DNA of 64,000 nucleotides from positions 1-64,000 of the forward strand of contig CAJNOI010000323.1 in the NCBI GenBank assembly GCA_905250115.1. Reading direction: 5' to 3'. Positions 13,933-27,099 of the stretch are shown in pieces (positions within the stretch are counted from its first letter, which is position 1; each line of letters begins with the position of its first letter). The position numbers and the translations under genes were made by a program. Below the pieces are notes generated by a model, which made no database searches, had not been told where the DNA came from, and saw only the letters and a list, made by a program, of their open reading frames with translations. Source of the stretch: Adineta steineri (lineage: Eukaryota > Rotifera > Eurotatoria > Adinetida > Adinetidae).

Positions 13933-16900
13933 ATATGATACATTATTTAGCGTAATAAAGACGAATGCTTCATTTACTTTCTCTTCTCTTTTTTTTGTTT
14001 GTTGAAAGAATCATTATTTACCCATTTCCTTTCTTTGTTTCATACATTTCTCTTTTTATGTCTATTTTCCTACTAGTCTAATATGTGGATGATGATCTTT
14101 TTCTTTTCTTTTACTGTTGTATTGTAGCCGCATTCTAGTGCTTTTTCTATTGTTAATGTGAATGGATGAATTATTAGCAAGAATTAACAGAGAGAGAAAA
14201 AAAAGAATGAAGAAATATAATTAAGAGATCTTTTCAACAAATTTAAACTTCTCATATTTTGAATAACGATAAAAATAATTGAAAGTATGTTATTAAAAAA
14301 AGTAGTCATCAACTTGAATTTCAATAATTGATTTTTTTTTCATCTATATTACATACTTTGGTTTGTAATGCTTCTTGTGTAATCAATATTGAACAGAATT
14401 TTTCATCGTATTGATTTTAGAGTATGTCAAATAATCAAGAAATTATGTAATAGTATTCACATACGCTTTTAAGTTAAATAGAAATATACAGACAGATCAG
14501 TATCGATCAGATGGCTTATAATGCAGAGAATATTCTACTTGAAATCGTCAATTAATCATATTAAGAATTAATTGCATTCTCAGAATAACATTCTTCGATT
14601 GTTTTGAGAACAGATCATCGACATACGTGATAAATATAATGACGTAATCTGAAAGAATGACGAAAAAAATATATTTTTCTCATTTAGAATTATCTTATAT
14701 CTTTTAAGGTCATTTGTATTCATTTTGGTATGTCTCTTGACTAGATACCTAACAAAAACTGGAAGCATCTAATTGACTTCTTGATGTCATGATTTAGTAT
14801 GTGATGTGACTGAAAAGAAAATGCTGATTTTTACCTAGCAGCATATTTGTGTAAAAGGCGTACACACATATCTTAAAAGTGTGTGTGCATGACTTGCGTA
14901 TTTAACAGACTCCTTTTATTCAATGAAAGAAAATGAATATATAGTAGCTATTACGAAGTTGTAAAACGATAAGGTATAGTCAAGTTTTTAAATTTGCTTG
15001 ATAAAATATTAAAAGTATAAATTGTCTGATTTTATTTTTGAGAATCTTCATATCTTTAACTATGAATAAAAATTAGCTATTACTATTTTAAATACTTCTC
15101 GATATATACTCAATTCCTTGTTCGAAATTATTTACTTAATTAAAAATTTTCTAAATATAAAACAGAAAAGGGTAATCTCTTTTGGTAATATAAACAATTA
15201 ATATACGAATGACACAGCATGATCATATTCTTTTTCTATAAAAAAAAGAATTCTATATTTAGTTTCGATATTCTCTATAGAGAATAAGTAATAATTTCTC
15301 TGTTGATTAGTATTAAATGTATATATAGAATTGTGATATGGCAGACACCTAAAGGGAAGTTTTTCCGATAAGTATTACTATAACTCAATACTTAGATAGA
15401 ATAGTTAGTTATTTATGAGTTAGTCAATCAATCTCAACACATAAATGAAATATTTATGCCAAGATCCCCTATGGAATAAGATAAAATTACTCCGTCTGAA
15501 GTATCAACTTCTCTCAACAAGAATCTCGTTTATAATTGTGTTTGTTCGAAAATATTTACAGATGACATATTATGAATGTTACAACGTCTAACAATTATAT
15601 CGTTTGAGGATACTGAATTGAATAAACTGTATATGTTATAACAAAGCCTTGTAAATCTTATATAAATAAGAGAATTATTAACGATATTCTAATATAGACA
15701 TATGTTGGTTATTTATTGCAAAAACATCACCATATTATAATTTTTACAGCCGATCAAACAACGCTTTTTGTATTTTTATATACTAATAAATAAAAATATT
15801 TTCTATTCATCCAATAGAATATTATTATATTATATTTAGCAATACTTATTTTATTAAGATAAGAGGCACTTAATGTCGAAGAAAATCATTGTTTTGGAAA
15901 AAAACATCATTTCCAATAACATTGATTTGTTTTGTACTTCATAGAATAAATCGTAATTAAGATGTTTTTCTCCGCAGATGAAATTAGTCATTTGTACGCA
16001 ATACTCTAATTAGTAGCAATATACGAATCTCAGGTTAAATGCTTATGAAAAATTGCATTTAATATAGGTTGGTTAATATGAAAAAGAAGTTTCTTTTATT
16101 TATTTTTGCATTCTAAGTATGATGAGTAATATATATTTTGTCAGAAATGATTTCGTCATGTGATTTTTTCCCCTTTTTACAATATTGGTTAAATGACGTC
16201 AACTATAATGATTGGTAGCATGACAAGTTATTATCAATTATTACTTCAGTGTTGACGATAACTGAATATTGGGCAATCTCGAGCTATTCTTTTTAATATA
16301 ATCTTGATAAATATTTTCGTACTTTTTCTCTCTGGATTCTTAGGAATCTGTTGCACATAATCGATCTATTTGTTTGCGTCATTTTATTTCCTAGCAATAT
16401 TTGACTCACAATTGTTTCTAATGACGACACTTTTCTACAATATTCCCTAGTATAAAGCGGCATCTATTCTATGATGATATCCAAATACGCGTCATGTCTG
16501 ATTTATATTATTAGCTAACTACCATCCAATTGAAGATTGAGAGGAAAAACAAAACAAGCAGAAAGTAAAATAGATAAATTGACACAACAATTATTATCAG
16601 ACGTAAATTACATAACTAATAGCCAAACATTGTTTGTGTATATATTTTTTGTTCATCTATATCCTGTTTATCAACTATTACTGGATTACTTTATAAAACA
16701 ATAACATATTTATTATAAGATCTTATCTGTATATTCCTTTTAACTAAAAGGTTATGAAATTTCAATTTAAGTACAATTTTCAACGCAGTAATCGGTATGA
16801 TATTTCTTTATTTTTTTTTCTTATCAGACTAATCTCTGAAATAATTGATTTTTCATATAATCCTCGTCACATGCTCTGGTTTCTATTTTACTTGACTAAT

Positions 16901-17371
16901 CACAAGGTTGCAATTGAATATGTAAAATTTTTCTCCTTTATTTTTTCGTCTAGCAACCATGATGGAAAAAAAATCATTGTTAAGGTGTAGGAGTCGCTAG
17001 GAGAATAAATATGTCTTGCGAAAAATAAAAAGCAATTCAAAGTACGATTTTATGACCAGTTATGCTTCCTTCTTTGACTCATAAGTTTGCATTGACACAT
17101 AAGAGGCTGTCGGAAGAAAATCAAATGGTGTCATTTTTCCCTCGAATGATGAAAATAAAGATATAATCTTTAACCCTTAATGACACATTAGAAATTCTTT
17201 CGATTTCGTTTTTTTAATGTTATAAAAGTCACATGTAAATACTGATAAAAGGTATATTACATGTCAGAGAGGTTTTCGCTGTATTTACCTTGTTCTTTAT
17301 TTTTTTTTATGTTTTTAGATTGTCATTTAATAAAAATGATTTGGTCCAAATAAATTCATTATAATAAATAC
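13933..17371. other. 3.4-kb intergenic region
   Basis: AT-rich. Short open frames (for example 16754-16990) have no domain-like composition and no splice partners. I see no repeats, RNA gene or mobile element here. Confidence 0.4.
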
Positions 17372-19384
17372 ATGACTTCACTTTGCGAGTGTCCATTTTT
17401 GAATCGCACATTTACAATAGATGATATAACAAAAAGATCACATTGTAAAAGTCTAAAATTTAGACGTGCATTTCAATTTCTTCAATTGCTTCTTATTCAA
17501 CGTGTTTATGGTATTGATGTTATAACATGTCCAACATGGCGTCGATCAACAAAACATTCCCAACGAGAACTACAACAACAACATAACTATGAAGTCTTTT
17601 TAGGTGGTTCATGTAATCCAACAACATGGCGACGTGATCAAGCGATACCATATTTTCAATCACGTTCAGTATCCTTTTATAATCCACAAGTAGCAGATTG
17701 GACACCAGAGCTTATTGAAATAGAACATCGTGCAAAAGAATTAGCTCCACTATTATTTTTTGTTATTGATCATGATACTAGAGCTTTAGCATCGATTGTT
17801 GAAGTATGTTATCTAGCTGCACGTGGACGAAGTATTATTGTCGTTATGAATCCAATGCCAGAGAGAAAATATACGAAATTTATTCAACAAAAGAATAGTA
17901 GTCATGAAAAAGATAATGAAGATGATTATGAAAATGTTTGTGAAGCTCGAAAAATCTTACGTGCATTACTTCAAAGTATTAATGTTCCATTTTTTGATAA
18001 TGTTCGATTAGCTCTTGAATGTGCTGCATATATACTTGAAACAACGAAACGAACAGTAGCAAATCAGAGTGTTTTCAATGAAGATAATAAAGAAGATGCT
18101 AATGATGAAGGTAGTTGTAGTCTTTCTTATCTAGAACAGTTTATATATATCATATTTTGGTTAGATGTTCTTACGCCATTACCAAATTCAGCTAGTGATT
18201 GTGAAGATAGTCGGCCATCATCAGTTGTAGTTATTCGTTCTCTTTCTAATAAGACAACTTTTGACTCACCTGATGATTTCTATCGACAAATGCATCAATC
18301 TACAATGACAGTTTCATCTCCACCATTTCATCGACGCCATAGTTCTACACCAGATCCAAGTAATATTGAATATTTATGATTTTGAAATCATTATTCTTCT
18401 ACAATTAATTTCACAGACGCTCCTCAAACTCTTCGATCACCAGTTTGTACAAGGTCACAATTATCATGTTCGACAACTGAAAGTGATGATGATGGTTATG
18501 GTTCGCTTTCATCAAGCAACCGTACTTTATCTTCATCATCTTTATCAGTATCGTCGGAATCTTTTGAATCTACTCTAGATCAACAACATGAAGAAAATAT
18601 TCTAGGGTATAAAAATTTATATATATTTCTAATAGATTCATAATTATAAATGTTTTTTTTTCATTTTGTATCCTATAGGTCCAATCAAACATTATCAACA
18701 TCTATGATAAATAATGTAATTTCAACTTTTTATTCTTATATTCCATTTGTGAGTTCTTCAAAACCATCAGATTCATCTGTTACTCAATCTCTCTTTGTTC
18801 TATGTACACTACCTTTTCGTTTTATCAAAGATACTATTCTTCCCCCTATTTCACCTCCACCATCGCCATCAGAATTTTCACCATCAAAAGAATCAATTGT
18901 TTTGAATTCATCGTCACCTATGCCTTTACTTCGGTCACCATCATATCATATGTTTGACCTCTATATAGCATCAGGTACAACTGATGAATGTTGGTTAAAT
19001 ACTTTTGCACTACCAACTCTTAAAAAAATGAATATTACATTTACAACAAGACAAGCATATCATGATCGTGAGCAATTTGATACTTCCGATGATATGCGTA
19101 CACGGAAACAATCACGTGTATTATATTATTTAATTAATGGTAATGAACGTTTATCACATTTGACAACAGAACTTGCATTTCTTATTGGTGAACATAAACA
19201 TAAGATAATTGTTTATTTTCAGTCAAATATTGATGAAGATACAGAACATATATTATCAGCATGTGAACGACGTGATATTCAACGTTCAAGAAAATATCTT
19301 GAAGATTTAGTACGAAAAGAGAATATTACATTATGTCATTCACGTGAACGAAGTTTAGAACAAGTTCTAGATTTCTTTCATTGA
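17372..19384 (+). CDS. protein with tandem nucleoside 2-deoxyribosyltransferase-like domains, 627 aa
   Basis: Exons 17372-18359, 18417-18606 and 18679-19384 join in frame. The N-terminal half carries a clear Nuc_deoxyri_tr2-type domain at about residues 70-225: VFLGGSCNPTTWRRDQAIP, then SFYNPQVADWTPELIEIEHR, then LFFVIDHDTRALASIVEVCYL. A Ser/Pro-rich linker follows. The C-terminal region (about residues 480-627) repeats the same plan in degenerate form: LYIASGTTDECWLNTFALPT, then VLYYLINGNERLSHLTTELA, then KIIVYFQSN. In bacteria this fold cleaves nucleosides or other N-glycosides; animal members are mostly uncharacterised and may act as binding or scaffold proteins, so no catalytic activity is claimed. 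The Asp/Glu residues expected for catalysis look better kept in the first copy than in the second. No TM or signal peptide. Confidence 0.82.
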
Positions 19385-20021
19385 ATGATTTAATTCATGC
19401 AAGATAATGTTTTGTTTTTTTTCTTTTTTCTTTATGATTGTTGTGATTCTTATTACTGACATTCATCTGCTTAATAATGATAATTATACGATTAGTAAAT
19501 ATGAATTAAAAAGATGATTGTTAATTTTTCATTTTCTTATCAACGAATGTTTTGGACAATGAGAAAAACAGAAATATATACATATATATATATCTTAGTC
19601 GTGACTTTTGATGGTATATAAAATTGCACCAAAAAAAAAGATATTTTTTTAATGTATGTTTGTGTGTGTGTGTGTGTGTATCTTGTTCTTGTATTTTATG
19701 CTTATTTTTCTAACAAAATTAAACGATTCCGAAAAAAAGAAACTTATCAAATAGTTATTCTCTTAGATTTATACATATAGCCATATATAAGAAGGTTAAA
19801 TACTATTCTGATTCTTTTTTTCATTTCATACTTTCTTTTGTAGATTTGTTGCCATACGTCAGATAGGAGACAACAAAAAAAAACGGTGCTAATATAGACA
19901 TAACAGAAAGAAAGAAAAAAAATGATTTTATCAATATTACGGTATGTATAAGAGTAACTGATAAAGAATATATTTTTTTTATTTTGTATCTGACTAATAT
20001 TCAGATAATCGATCAGACAAT
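19385..20021. other. intergenic with (GT)n microsatellite
   Basis: Holds a (GT)n run at about 19658-19679 and A/T runs. A TATTCAG acceptor-like site at 19998-20004 lies 17 bases before the Kelch gene start. Confidence 0.45.
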
Positions 20022-22578
20022 ATGGCATTTACTCTGGGACCACCAAATTCATCGAATGATTCCGATGATTATATTTCATCATTAACAACATCATCTGATC
20101 GATCTGATGAACAACAAAATTTTACAATCTCTGATCATGCATCACGTACTGTATCGAAAATTTCATCCTATCTTCGACAAGGATTTTTATGTGATGTTGT
20201 TTTTGTTTGTGGTAATGGACATGTGAAACAAAGAATTAATGCTCATCGTCTTGTTATTGCAACTTTATCGGATTATTTTCGTGCGATGTTTGATAGTAAT
20301 ATGATTGAAACAAAACAACGTGAAATTATTATTAATGATATTGATCCAGATGCACTTGAAAAACTGATATTATATGCATATGAAGGTAGATTTTATATGG
20401 AATAAAATTAGTTTTTATTTTATTTGAATTATATATATTAGGTCGGCTAGAACTTCAGCAAGATAATGTTACTAATGTGCTTATTGCTGCACATATGTTT
20501 AATATAACTGAAATAATTGAAGCTTGTTGTAAGTACATTGAAAAACAGCTTCATTCGTCCAATTGTCTTGGAATCTATAAATTTGCTCTTCAACATGATT
20601 TAAATGAATTAAAACAAACAGCTTGGAATTATATTCTTGTAATTTTTTGCTATAAGATTTGCTTTTTTCGTAAAAATTATATATATATTTTTTTAAAGGA
20701 ACATTTTACAAATGTTATTCAAAATAATCATGAATTTCTCGAATTATCTTTTGATGATATTAAACAACTGTTAGGATCTAGTAAGTCAAGTTTCTATTTC
20801 ATACACATTTTTTTCGTCTCTTTCTTCCGATGGTTTTTCAAGGATAAAGTTTGTTATAAAAAAAAACCTTAACAAAATTTGATCTCCTTCGTTTCATTAA
20901 ATATTTGCGTACGAAAGACATGAAAAAAAACTACTGTTAAACATGATTTTATATATTGTTTCTTTTTTTTTACAACAGATGATATTAATGTACAATCAGA
21001 AGAAACTGTTTTCGAAGCTTTTGTATCTTGGATTGATCATGATCGAAAACGAGAAACTGATCGTTTATCACAATTATTTGGTTTAATTAAACTACCTTTA
21101 CTTGATAAAAAAGTATATATTTGTAATAATTATTCTTTAGTAATAAATTTCATTTTGATTAAATAGTATTTAACAGATCATGTTGATACAGATTCAAGAT
21201 TTAAGAATGATACTTCATGTCAGATGCTTATTATTGAAACAATGCGTTATCATTTAGCACCAGAAAAACGTTCATCTATGCAATCAATACGAACTAAACC
21301 AAGAAAAGCAACATTAGGTGCTCTATATTGTCTTGGTGGAATGGATAGTGCCAAAGGTAATAAAATAAGAAATTGATTTCGATTTCTAATTTATTAATTA
21401 AATATATAATTACAATTAGGTCCACAAACGATTGAACGATATGATTTTCGAACTCGTTCATGGCAGCTGAATGGCCATTTGAATACACGTCGTTGGCAGT
21501 TTGCTTGTGTTATCTTAGATAAAAAATTATATGTATGTGGAGGACGAGATGGTCTTAAAACGTTCGTAGATATTTTCATATATACATATGTTAATTTTTC
21601 TTATTATTCTATAGATTGAATAGTATAGAAATATTTGATTTTCAAAAGAAAACATGGAATGTTGGACCTCCAATGCTTACAAATCGTCATGGTTTAGGTG
21701 TTGGATGTATTGGTGGACCATTATATGCTATTGGTGGTCATGATGGTTGGAGTTTTCTCAATACAGTTGAACGTTTTGATCCAGAAACTTGTGTATGGTC
21801 ATATGTTGCATCAATGACTAATGCACGATGTACACTTGGTGTTACTGTACTTGAAAATCGGTAATGTTTAGTTAAATACGATTGATTTATGTTTTATTGT
21901 TATTCTATGATTTAAATAGGGTTTATGCAGTTGGAGGTCGAGATGGTGCTGCTGGTCTTCGTGAAACAGAATCTTATGATCCACATACAAATCGTTGGTC
22001 ACCATGTGCACCAATGCAGAAGCGTCGTGGAGGTGTAGCAGTAGCTGCTTGTAATGGATTTTTATTTGCAATAGGTGGTCATGAATCATCTGCTACAAAT
22101 AAATGTGCTGTTCGACATGATGATGGTGAACGATATGATCCAAGATGTGATCAATGGACATTAATTACTTCATTAAATCGACCTAAAGAAGCGTTAGCAA
22201 TTGCTGCTGTTAGTGATAAATTATATATTGTTGGTGGTTTTGATGGAAAAGTACTTGATGAAGTTGAAAAATATAATCCTGAATTAGATAAATGGACAAA
22301 AGTATAAAACGATTTTTAACTCTATTTAATATAAATTAACAATTTATTTATTTCAGTGTCCACCATTAGGAACTAAAAGAGCCGGTGCTTGTCTTATTCA
22401 TGTTCCAAATTCTATTCATCAAACATCATCACCCACATCACCATCGCCATCATCATTTTCATCAATATCTTTGCTTACTACAAGTTCTTATACTTTACCA
22501 TCATCTACGTCATTAATCAAACGTAACAAAGATGTCTCAGCTAGTTGTCATCAATTGAATCGACTTATTTTCTCATAA
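20022..22578 (+). CDS. Kelch-like protein, KLHL1/4/5 type (BTB-BACK-Kelch), 652 aa
   Basis: Nine exons join in frame: 20022-20385, 20442-20638, 20699-20780, 20979-21112, 21167-21356, 21420-21561, 21615-21860, 21920-22301 and 22357-22578. After a short Ser/Asp-rich leader there is a BTB domain (FLCDVVFVCGNGHVKQRINA, then HRLVIATLSDYFRAMF), a BACK domain, and six Kelch repeats with the usual GG...Y...W spacing: LYCLGGMDSAKG, LYVCGGRDGLKT, LYAIGGHDGWSFLNTVERFD, VYAVGGRDGAAG, LFAIGGHESS, LYIVGGFDGK, closing with GTKRAGACLIHV. The wording of the repeats matches KLHL4/KLHL5/KLHL1 more than other Kelch families. Such proteins act as substrate adaptors for cullin-3 ubiquitin ligases; the substrate is unknown. 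About 60 Ser/Thr-rich residues follow the propeller. The Rab33-like gene starts 311 bp downstream on the same strand. Confidence 0.92.
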
Positions 22579-22889
22579 AACATTTTTTTTTTATAAATTT
22601 ATGATATTCATCTTTCTTCTCATTTTTTTTATATTTATTTAATTCTATACAATAGACAGAGCACTGCTTTTGTTGATTTTTGTTTTCTTAGAATTGACAT
22701 ACTTCATACATAATTGATATTTATTAAATTTATAAACACATTGTTACTACGTGAATTAACTCTCATAGAATACTATTCTGTTTTTTTTCTTCTCTCACAT
22801 TTTTTTTATATATAAAAATAGATTATCAATAAGAATTAGATTTTTTTTTTAAAACTGAATATGATTGTGTTTTTTTTCTCTTAGAAATC
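22579..22889 (+). promoter_or_regulatory. short Kelch-to-Rab interval with splice acceptor just before the ATG
   Basis: The 311-bp interval ends in a polypyrimidine tract and TTAG (22881-22884), only five bases before the ATG at 22890. This is either the 3' end of a 5' UTR intron or a spliced-leader trans-splice site. Bdelloids are known to use spliced-leader trans-splicing, so an operon-like pair is possible; this is inference. Confidence 0.4.
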
Positions 22890-23840
22890 ATGACAGAATC
22901 TATTGCTACACCTGATACAGGTGCAGTTGGAGATCAAGAACGACCGAAAAGAATATTCAAAATTATTGTTATTGGAGATTCACATGTTGGTATGAGTATT
23001 AAAATTGTATATACAAATAATATTTTTAAGTTTATAATTTTATTTTAGGTAAAACATGTTTAACATATAGATTTTGTTCAGGAAAATTTCCAGAAAAAAC
23101 GGAAGCAACTATTGGTATAATTATTTATTGATAATAGATAAGATTTACTTTATTTATTTGTTTATAGGTGTGGATTTTCGAGAAAAAACATTAGAAATCG
23201 ATAATGAAATATTTAAAGTATGTATAGAACTAATGATATATTTTACCATTAATACTTTTTTTATCTTTAGCTTCAGATTTGGGACACAGCTGGACAGGGT
23301 ATATATACACTTCTTTATCTGTAACTAAATTTTTAAGTGTTTTGTTATTTGATAGAACGATTTCGTCGATCAATGATTAATCATTATTATCGAAATGTTC
23401 ATGCTATTGTCTATGTATATGATGTGACTAATTTAGCTTCATTTGAAAATCTTCCAGGATGGATTAATGAATGCGATAAACATGTTCTTGATCAAAATTT
23501 ACCACGTGTTTTAGTGGGCAATAAATGTGATGTATCGCCTGATGACATCGTTGTTCCTAATGCTGTAGCTCAACGATTTGCTGTATGTCTATATTTAATA
23601 CGTATTTTTAATTATATAGTATCTTTTTTTTACTAGGATGCACATAATATACCATTATTTGAAACATCAGCTAAAGCAGATGAACATCAAGATCATGTCA
23701 ATTCAATATTCATGTTAATTGCACATAAACTTAAACATTCAAAACCACTTATGTCACAATCAAAAATCTATGCACATCGTGATATATCAGTAACATCATC
23801 ACCTACAACATCGAACGATGCTAGTTATTGTTCATGTTAA
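22890..23840 (+). CDS. Rab33-like small GTPase, 224 aa
   Basis: Six exons join in frame: 22890-22989, 23049-23114, 23168-23217, 23271-23298, 23356-23582 and 23637-23840. All G-box motifs are present: GDSHVGKTC (P-loop), [10 protein letters not shown] (switch I), WDTAGQERFR (switch II), NKCD and ETSAKA. The sequence ends in CSC, a double-cysteine signal for geranylgeranylation, so the protein should sit on membranes. [45 protein letters not shown] and [15 protein letters not shown] match Rab33 closely. Rab33 works at the Golgi and in autophagosome formation through Atg16L1. A 28-bp exon carrying LQIWDTAGQ is the shortest exon in this window. No lesions were seen. Confidence 0.92.
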
Positions 23841-24516
23841 ATTTAAAACATTCAAACTAGCAGTTATTTTTCTTAAGAGTTTAAACACATAAAAGAACTT
23901 ACTTTGTATACATATGCATGTGTCAATTACATTCATTCTCTTTTTCTTTATCTCGATCCTTTTATATGTGTATACATATACACATGTAATTTATCATATT
24001 TCTTTTTTATTGCATTCCCATTATTTATTGCTAAATTCATTTTATTTTTTGCGTATACTATTGTTACGATTGCTAATATAATTTGCTTTAATGTTTGTTT
24101 GTTTATTTGTTTAATTTGATGGGTTACTTTACGGGTGACTGACATTTCTATCTATGCTGTGTTATATTTAAAACTTGCAAAAAAAAATCGTTCAAATATC
24201 ATATGAAAAGATTTTTTTTTATTATATTTTTGTCTGTAGTTATTGTTTAGAAAACGTCCAAAATATAATAAGTTAAGCGTTTCTCATATCTGTATCATTT
24301 AGTCATTTAATTTTTATAAAAATATGATTAATTTCAATATGCTAGATTAGGTTATATGTACAATAAGACAACAATTACCCATACTTTTATCTGTACTTAT
24401 TCACCACAGTAACGGAAAGATTAAATTAAAAGACATTGGAAAAATAGGGAAAGGGTTGTATATAAAAAATCCTTTTACCAAAGGTATTTTCAGGTGTAGA
24501 AATCCAAGTTTTTTAA
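23841..24516. other. intergenic between Rab33-like and a minus-strand membrane gene (convergent)
   Basis: AT-rich 3' flank of two convergent genes. Contains AATAAT/ATAAA-type hexamers but nothing else that I can support. Confidence 0.4.
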
Positions 24517-25143
24517 TTATTTAGTAATTAATATAGTTTGTTCATTTTGTACAGTAGCTGATTGTCGATCAGAAAACCAACATATCATATACAGAATTGC
24601 GTCAATAAGATAAATAATATCACCAAGAATAACCATAAGCTGTGTTATTGGTGAAAGAGTAATAAATGTTGCTAGAACGTATAGTAAAGATGCTAACAAG
24701 TTAAAAATATTAGCACACGTATAGAAAATACTCGGTCCCTTAATCATCATATTGCTTGCAGCACCAATTGCAAAACCACAAACACCAATGGTATTACATG
24801 TCCAGATTGTTTTTGAAGTTGTGAACGCTGTTGCTAAAAATAATGCACCAAAAAAATATGAATAACTTCCAATCTTATCACATAAACAAGAGAAAACCAT
24901 GATATAATATCGATGAGTACTACTGTTAGTATTCCAAATTGAAAGTAATTGAAAAGTAGAGTCAACTACGAATATAGCTGCAAGAATAACATAGATACCA
25001 GAAGATATTGATGCATTGAAAGTATCTGGACGCATATAGTCAAGACCATCCATCAATAAATAACCAATCATACCAACAAAAAATATAACATTAGCCCAAA
25101 ATGACCAGAATAAAGCACGAGTACGAAAAAAGTTACTCTCCAT
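24517..25143 (-). CDS. uncharacterised multi-pass membrane protein, 208 aa
   Basis: A single-exon frame of 208 codons on the minus strand, starting with MESNFFRTRALFWSF. It has about six hydrophobic segments: residues about 12-32, 48-68, 82-105, 115-133, 138-165 and 166-190. These are separated by short loops, and the tail is polar (DRQSATVQNEQTILITK). There is no signal peptide, no conserved catalytic motif and no family that I recognise. The even composition, the clear hydrophobic periodicity and the clean start and stop argue for a real gene despite the lack of introns. It could belong to a lineage-specific tetraspan-like or hexaspan family. Confidence 0.65.
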   Translation of the reverse strand: MESNFFRTRALFWSFWANVIFFVGMIGYLLMDGLDYMRPDTFNASISSGIYVILAAIFVVDSTFQLLSIWNTNSSTHRYYIMVFSCLCDKIGSYSYFFGALFLATAFTTSKTIWTCNTIGVCGFAIGAASNMMIKGPSIFYTCANIFNLLASLLYVLATFITLSPITQLMVILGDIIYLIDAILYMICWFSDRQSATVQNEQTILITK

Positions 25144-26073
25144 GCCTTGTTATTTTATATCAATGGCGTTTTTCTTCTAATTTACATGCAAGTTAAAGGG
25201 TCACAGCTGGAAGTATATTTTTATAAACCATTATACGAAACCCTATCACTCTTTTATTAAACTATAATACGTGGGTGACAGCATAGTAATAGTGGTACTC
25301 TTCACATTTTCTATATATTAATTATTTTGCAAAAATATGTTATTGATCATTTACTAGTGACCTGTTTCTTTTTATTATTATTTCAAGAATCAAAATGAAA
25401 AATTTACATCAATATTACAGTTTGAACTATGTTCGTGCGTATGTACATGAAATTTCATATATACAATGATAAAGATTGCTTAATATTAACATTTATTCAT
25501 TTTTGATAAATATATGGATTGCATTTTTCTCGCCATATAATTGATACAGATCTGTACACTTTCAAATCAAAGTATACTGAAATCAATATGATAATTACAA
25601 TGAACTAATATTATATTCATCTGTATCAATCCCCTGTGTGTTTATTGCATTTTGATTACTTATAGAGCACATGAGTAATAAAAAATAGAACTATCTGATT
25701 TCAGATGGATAAAAAAAATTCTTCTTGGTCACCATGATCAAATGTTCTTGGTACGTTCAAGATATGAAAGTACTTCTGATTATTATTTCATACTTTCCAA
25801 GACAGAGTTCATGTTTTTGTAAGACTTATCTATATGTAGCAATGTTAGCAGTATTTACGATGCTTTATAAGTCGATAATATTTGACTATGCGTCGTCTTG
25901 AATCACTGATATTAGATAGTGCTGCGATTGTATCAGAAATCATGACCGTGGCAATATTTGAGGAAATACTCAATAGAAAAATAACTTTCATTCTAGTAAC
26001 AGAGATTTCTATCTATAGAACAGATCTTATACATGATGTCAAATGCAAAGTCTCTTTGAGGAAAATAAAAAGA
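25144..26073. other. intergenic, left flank of the hAT-bounded segment
   Basis: AT-rich with no convincing coding frame. It probably contains the promoter of the minus-strand membrane protein gene. Confidence 0.4.
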
Positions 26074-26204
26074 TGTTGAAACAGTGTTGCCAAATGTCAT
26101 AGTCAGAAAATCGGAAAATGTCAGAAGCTTTTTTATTAAATGCGGAAAAGTTTTAACAGTTAATTTTTACCAGTTAAAATAATTTTTTATAAATCTTATT
26201 CTCA

Positions 26205-26319
26205 ATTATATCATTTATTATTTCAAAAAATACATGTTTCAATATACCAAAAGAAAAGTAACATCAAAATTCAAAATATAATAAACTAAATATATAAGAA
26301 GTATAAACCACTGAGCTGA
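26205..26319 (+). repeat. 115-bp direct repeat, left copy
   Basis: Nearly the same sequence is found at 31694-31801 in the same orientation, with a few substitutions and an indel of about 7 bases. It lies 123 bases from the left hAT end. Confidence 0.75.
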
Positions 26320-27099
26320 AAAAACAGAGTTTTACTCAAGTAATTGTGTAACTTTGTAGCATATGCACAATTATCATGAGATTCTGTATGAAAATAAGAA
26401 AACTCTGAAAAGTGCATTCTAATAAAGGTTTGCACTAGATATATCAAATACAGATACATAAATATAGAAAGACAAAATATTCACGTAAATTAAAAGTATG
26501 CATTTATTTATATATATGTATTACAGAAATAGAAAAATGTTTAGTAAATCTTATTACATTATTGATTGTTTGGTAATTTTGAGAAAGCTTTTATCACTCA
26601 TCAACATATAAATTTATATGAAATTACAAACTTGGACTAATAGTTGGTACATACATATAGTTAACTGTAAACTAAATCGAACTTTGATTAGAGAATCATG
26701 ATGTTTCTGTTATGGTGTATCATTTCATCAACCATTTGAATGAGTAATTCATGTACTGTATAATATCATTACCAATAACAAAAAAAAATGTATCTATTTG
26801 TATATATATGTATGTTAGAGTGCATTACACGTGACGATCAGTTTATAACTAATAACTGATTCAACTAATTCACTTTCATAATATATTAATAACAAATCGA
26901 ATATCATTTTAAACAACATATTCGTCAACATCAGTAAAATTATGTTATTAGTTCTTATTCATAGATAACATGAACATAAAATATAATCTTAGATGCGTTC
27001 TTCACTAATAAATTAATATCATCAATGTACAAAATATATAAATCCTGTCTTCAATAGTTACTTTTTGACTCACTGACTCCTATACAAAATAAAACTATG
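26320..27099. other. non-coding interior of the hAT-bounded segment
   Basis: AT-rich DNA with no recognisable frame, ending at the target duplication of the nested element. Confidence 0.4.

Noticed and set aside
16754-16990. 78-codon plus-strand frame
   Set aside because: Hydrophobic chance frame, no start context or neighbours that support it.
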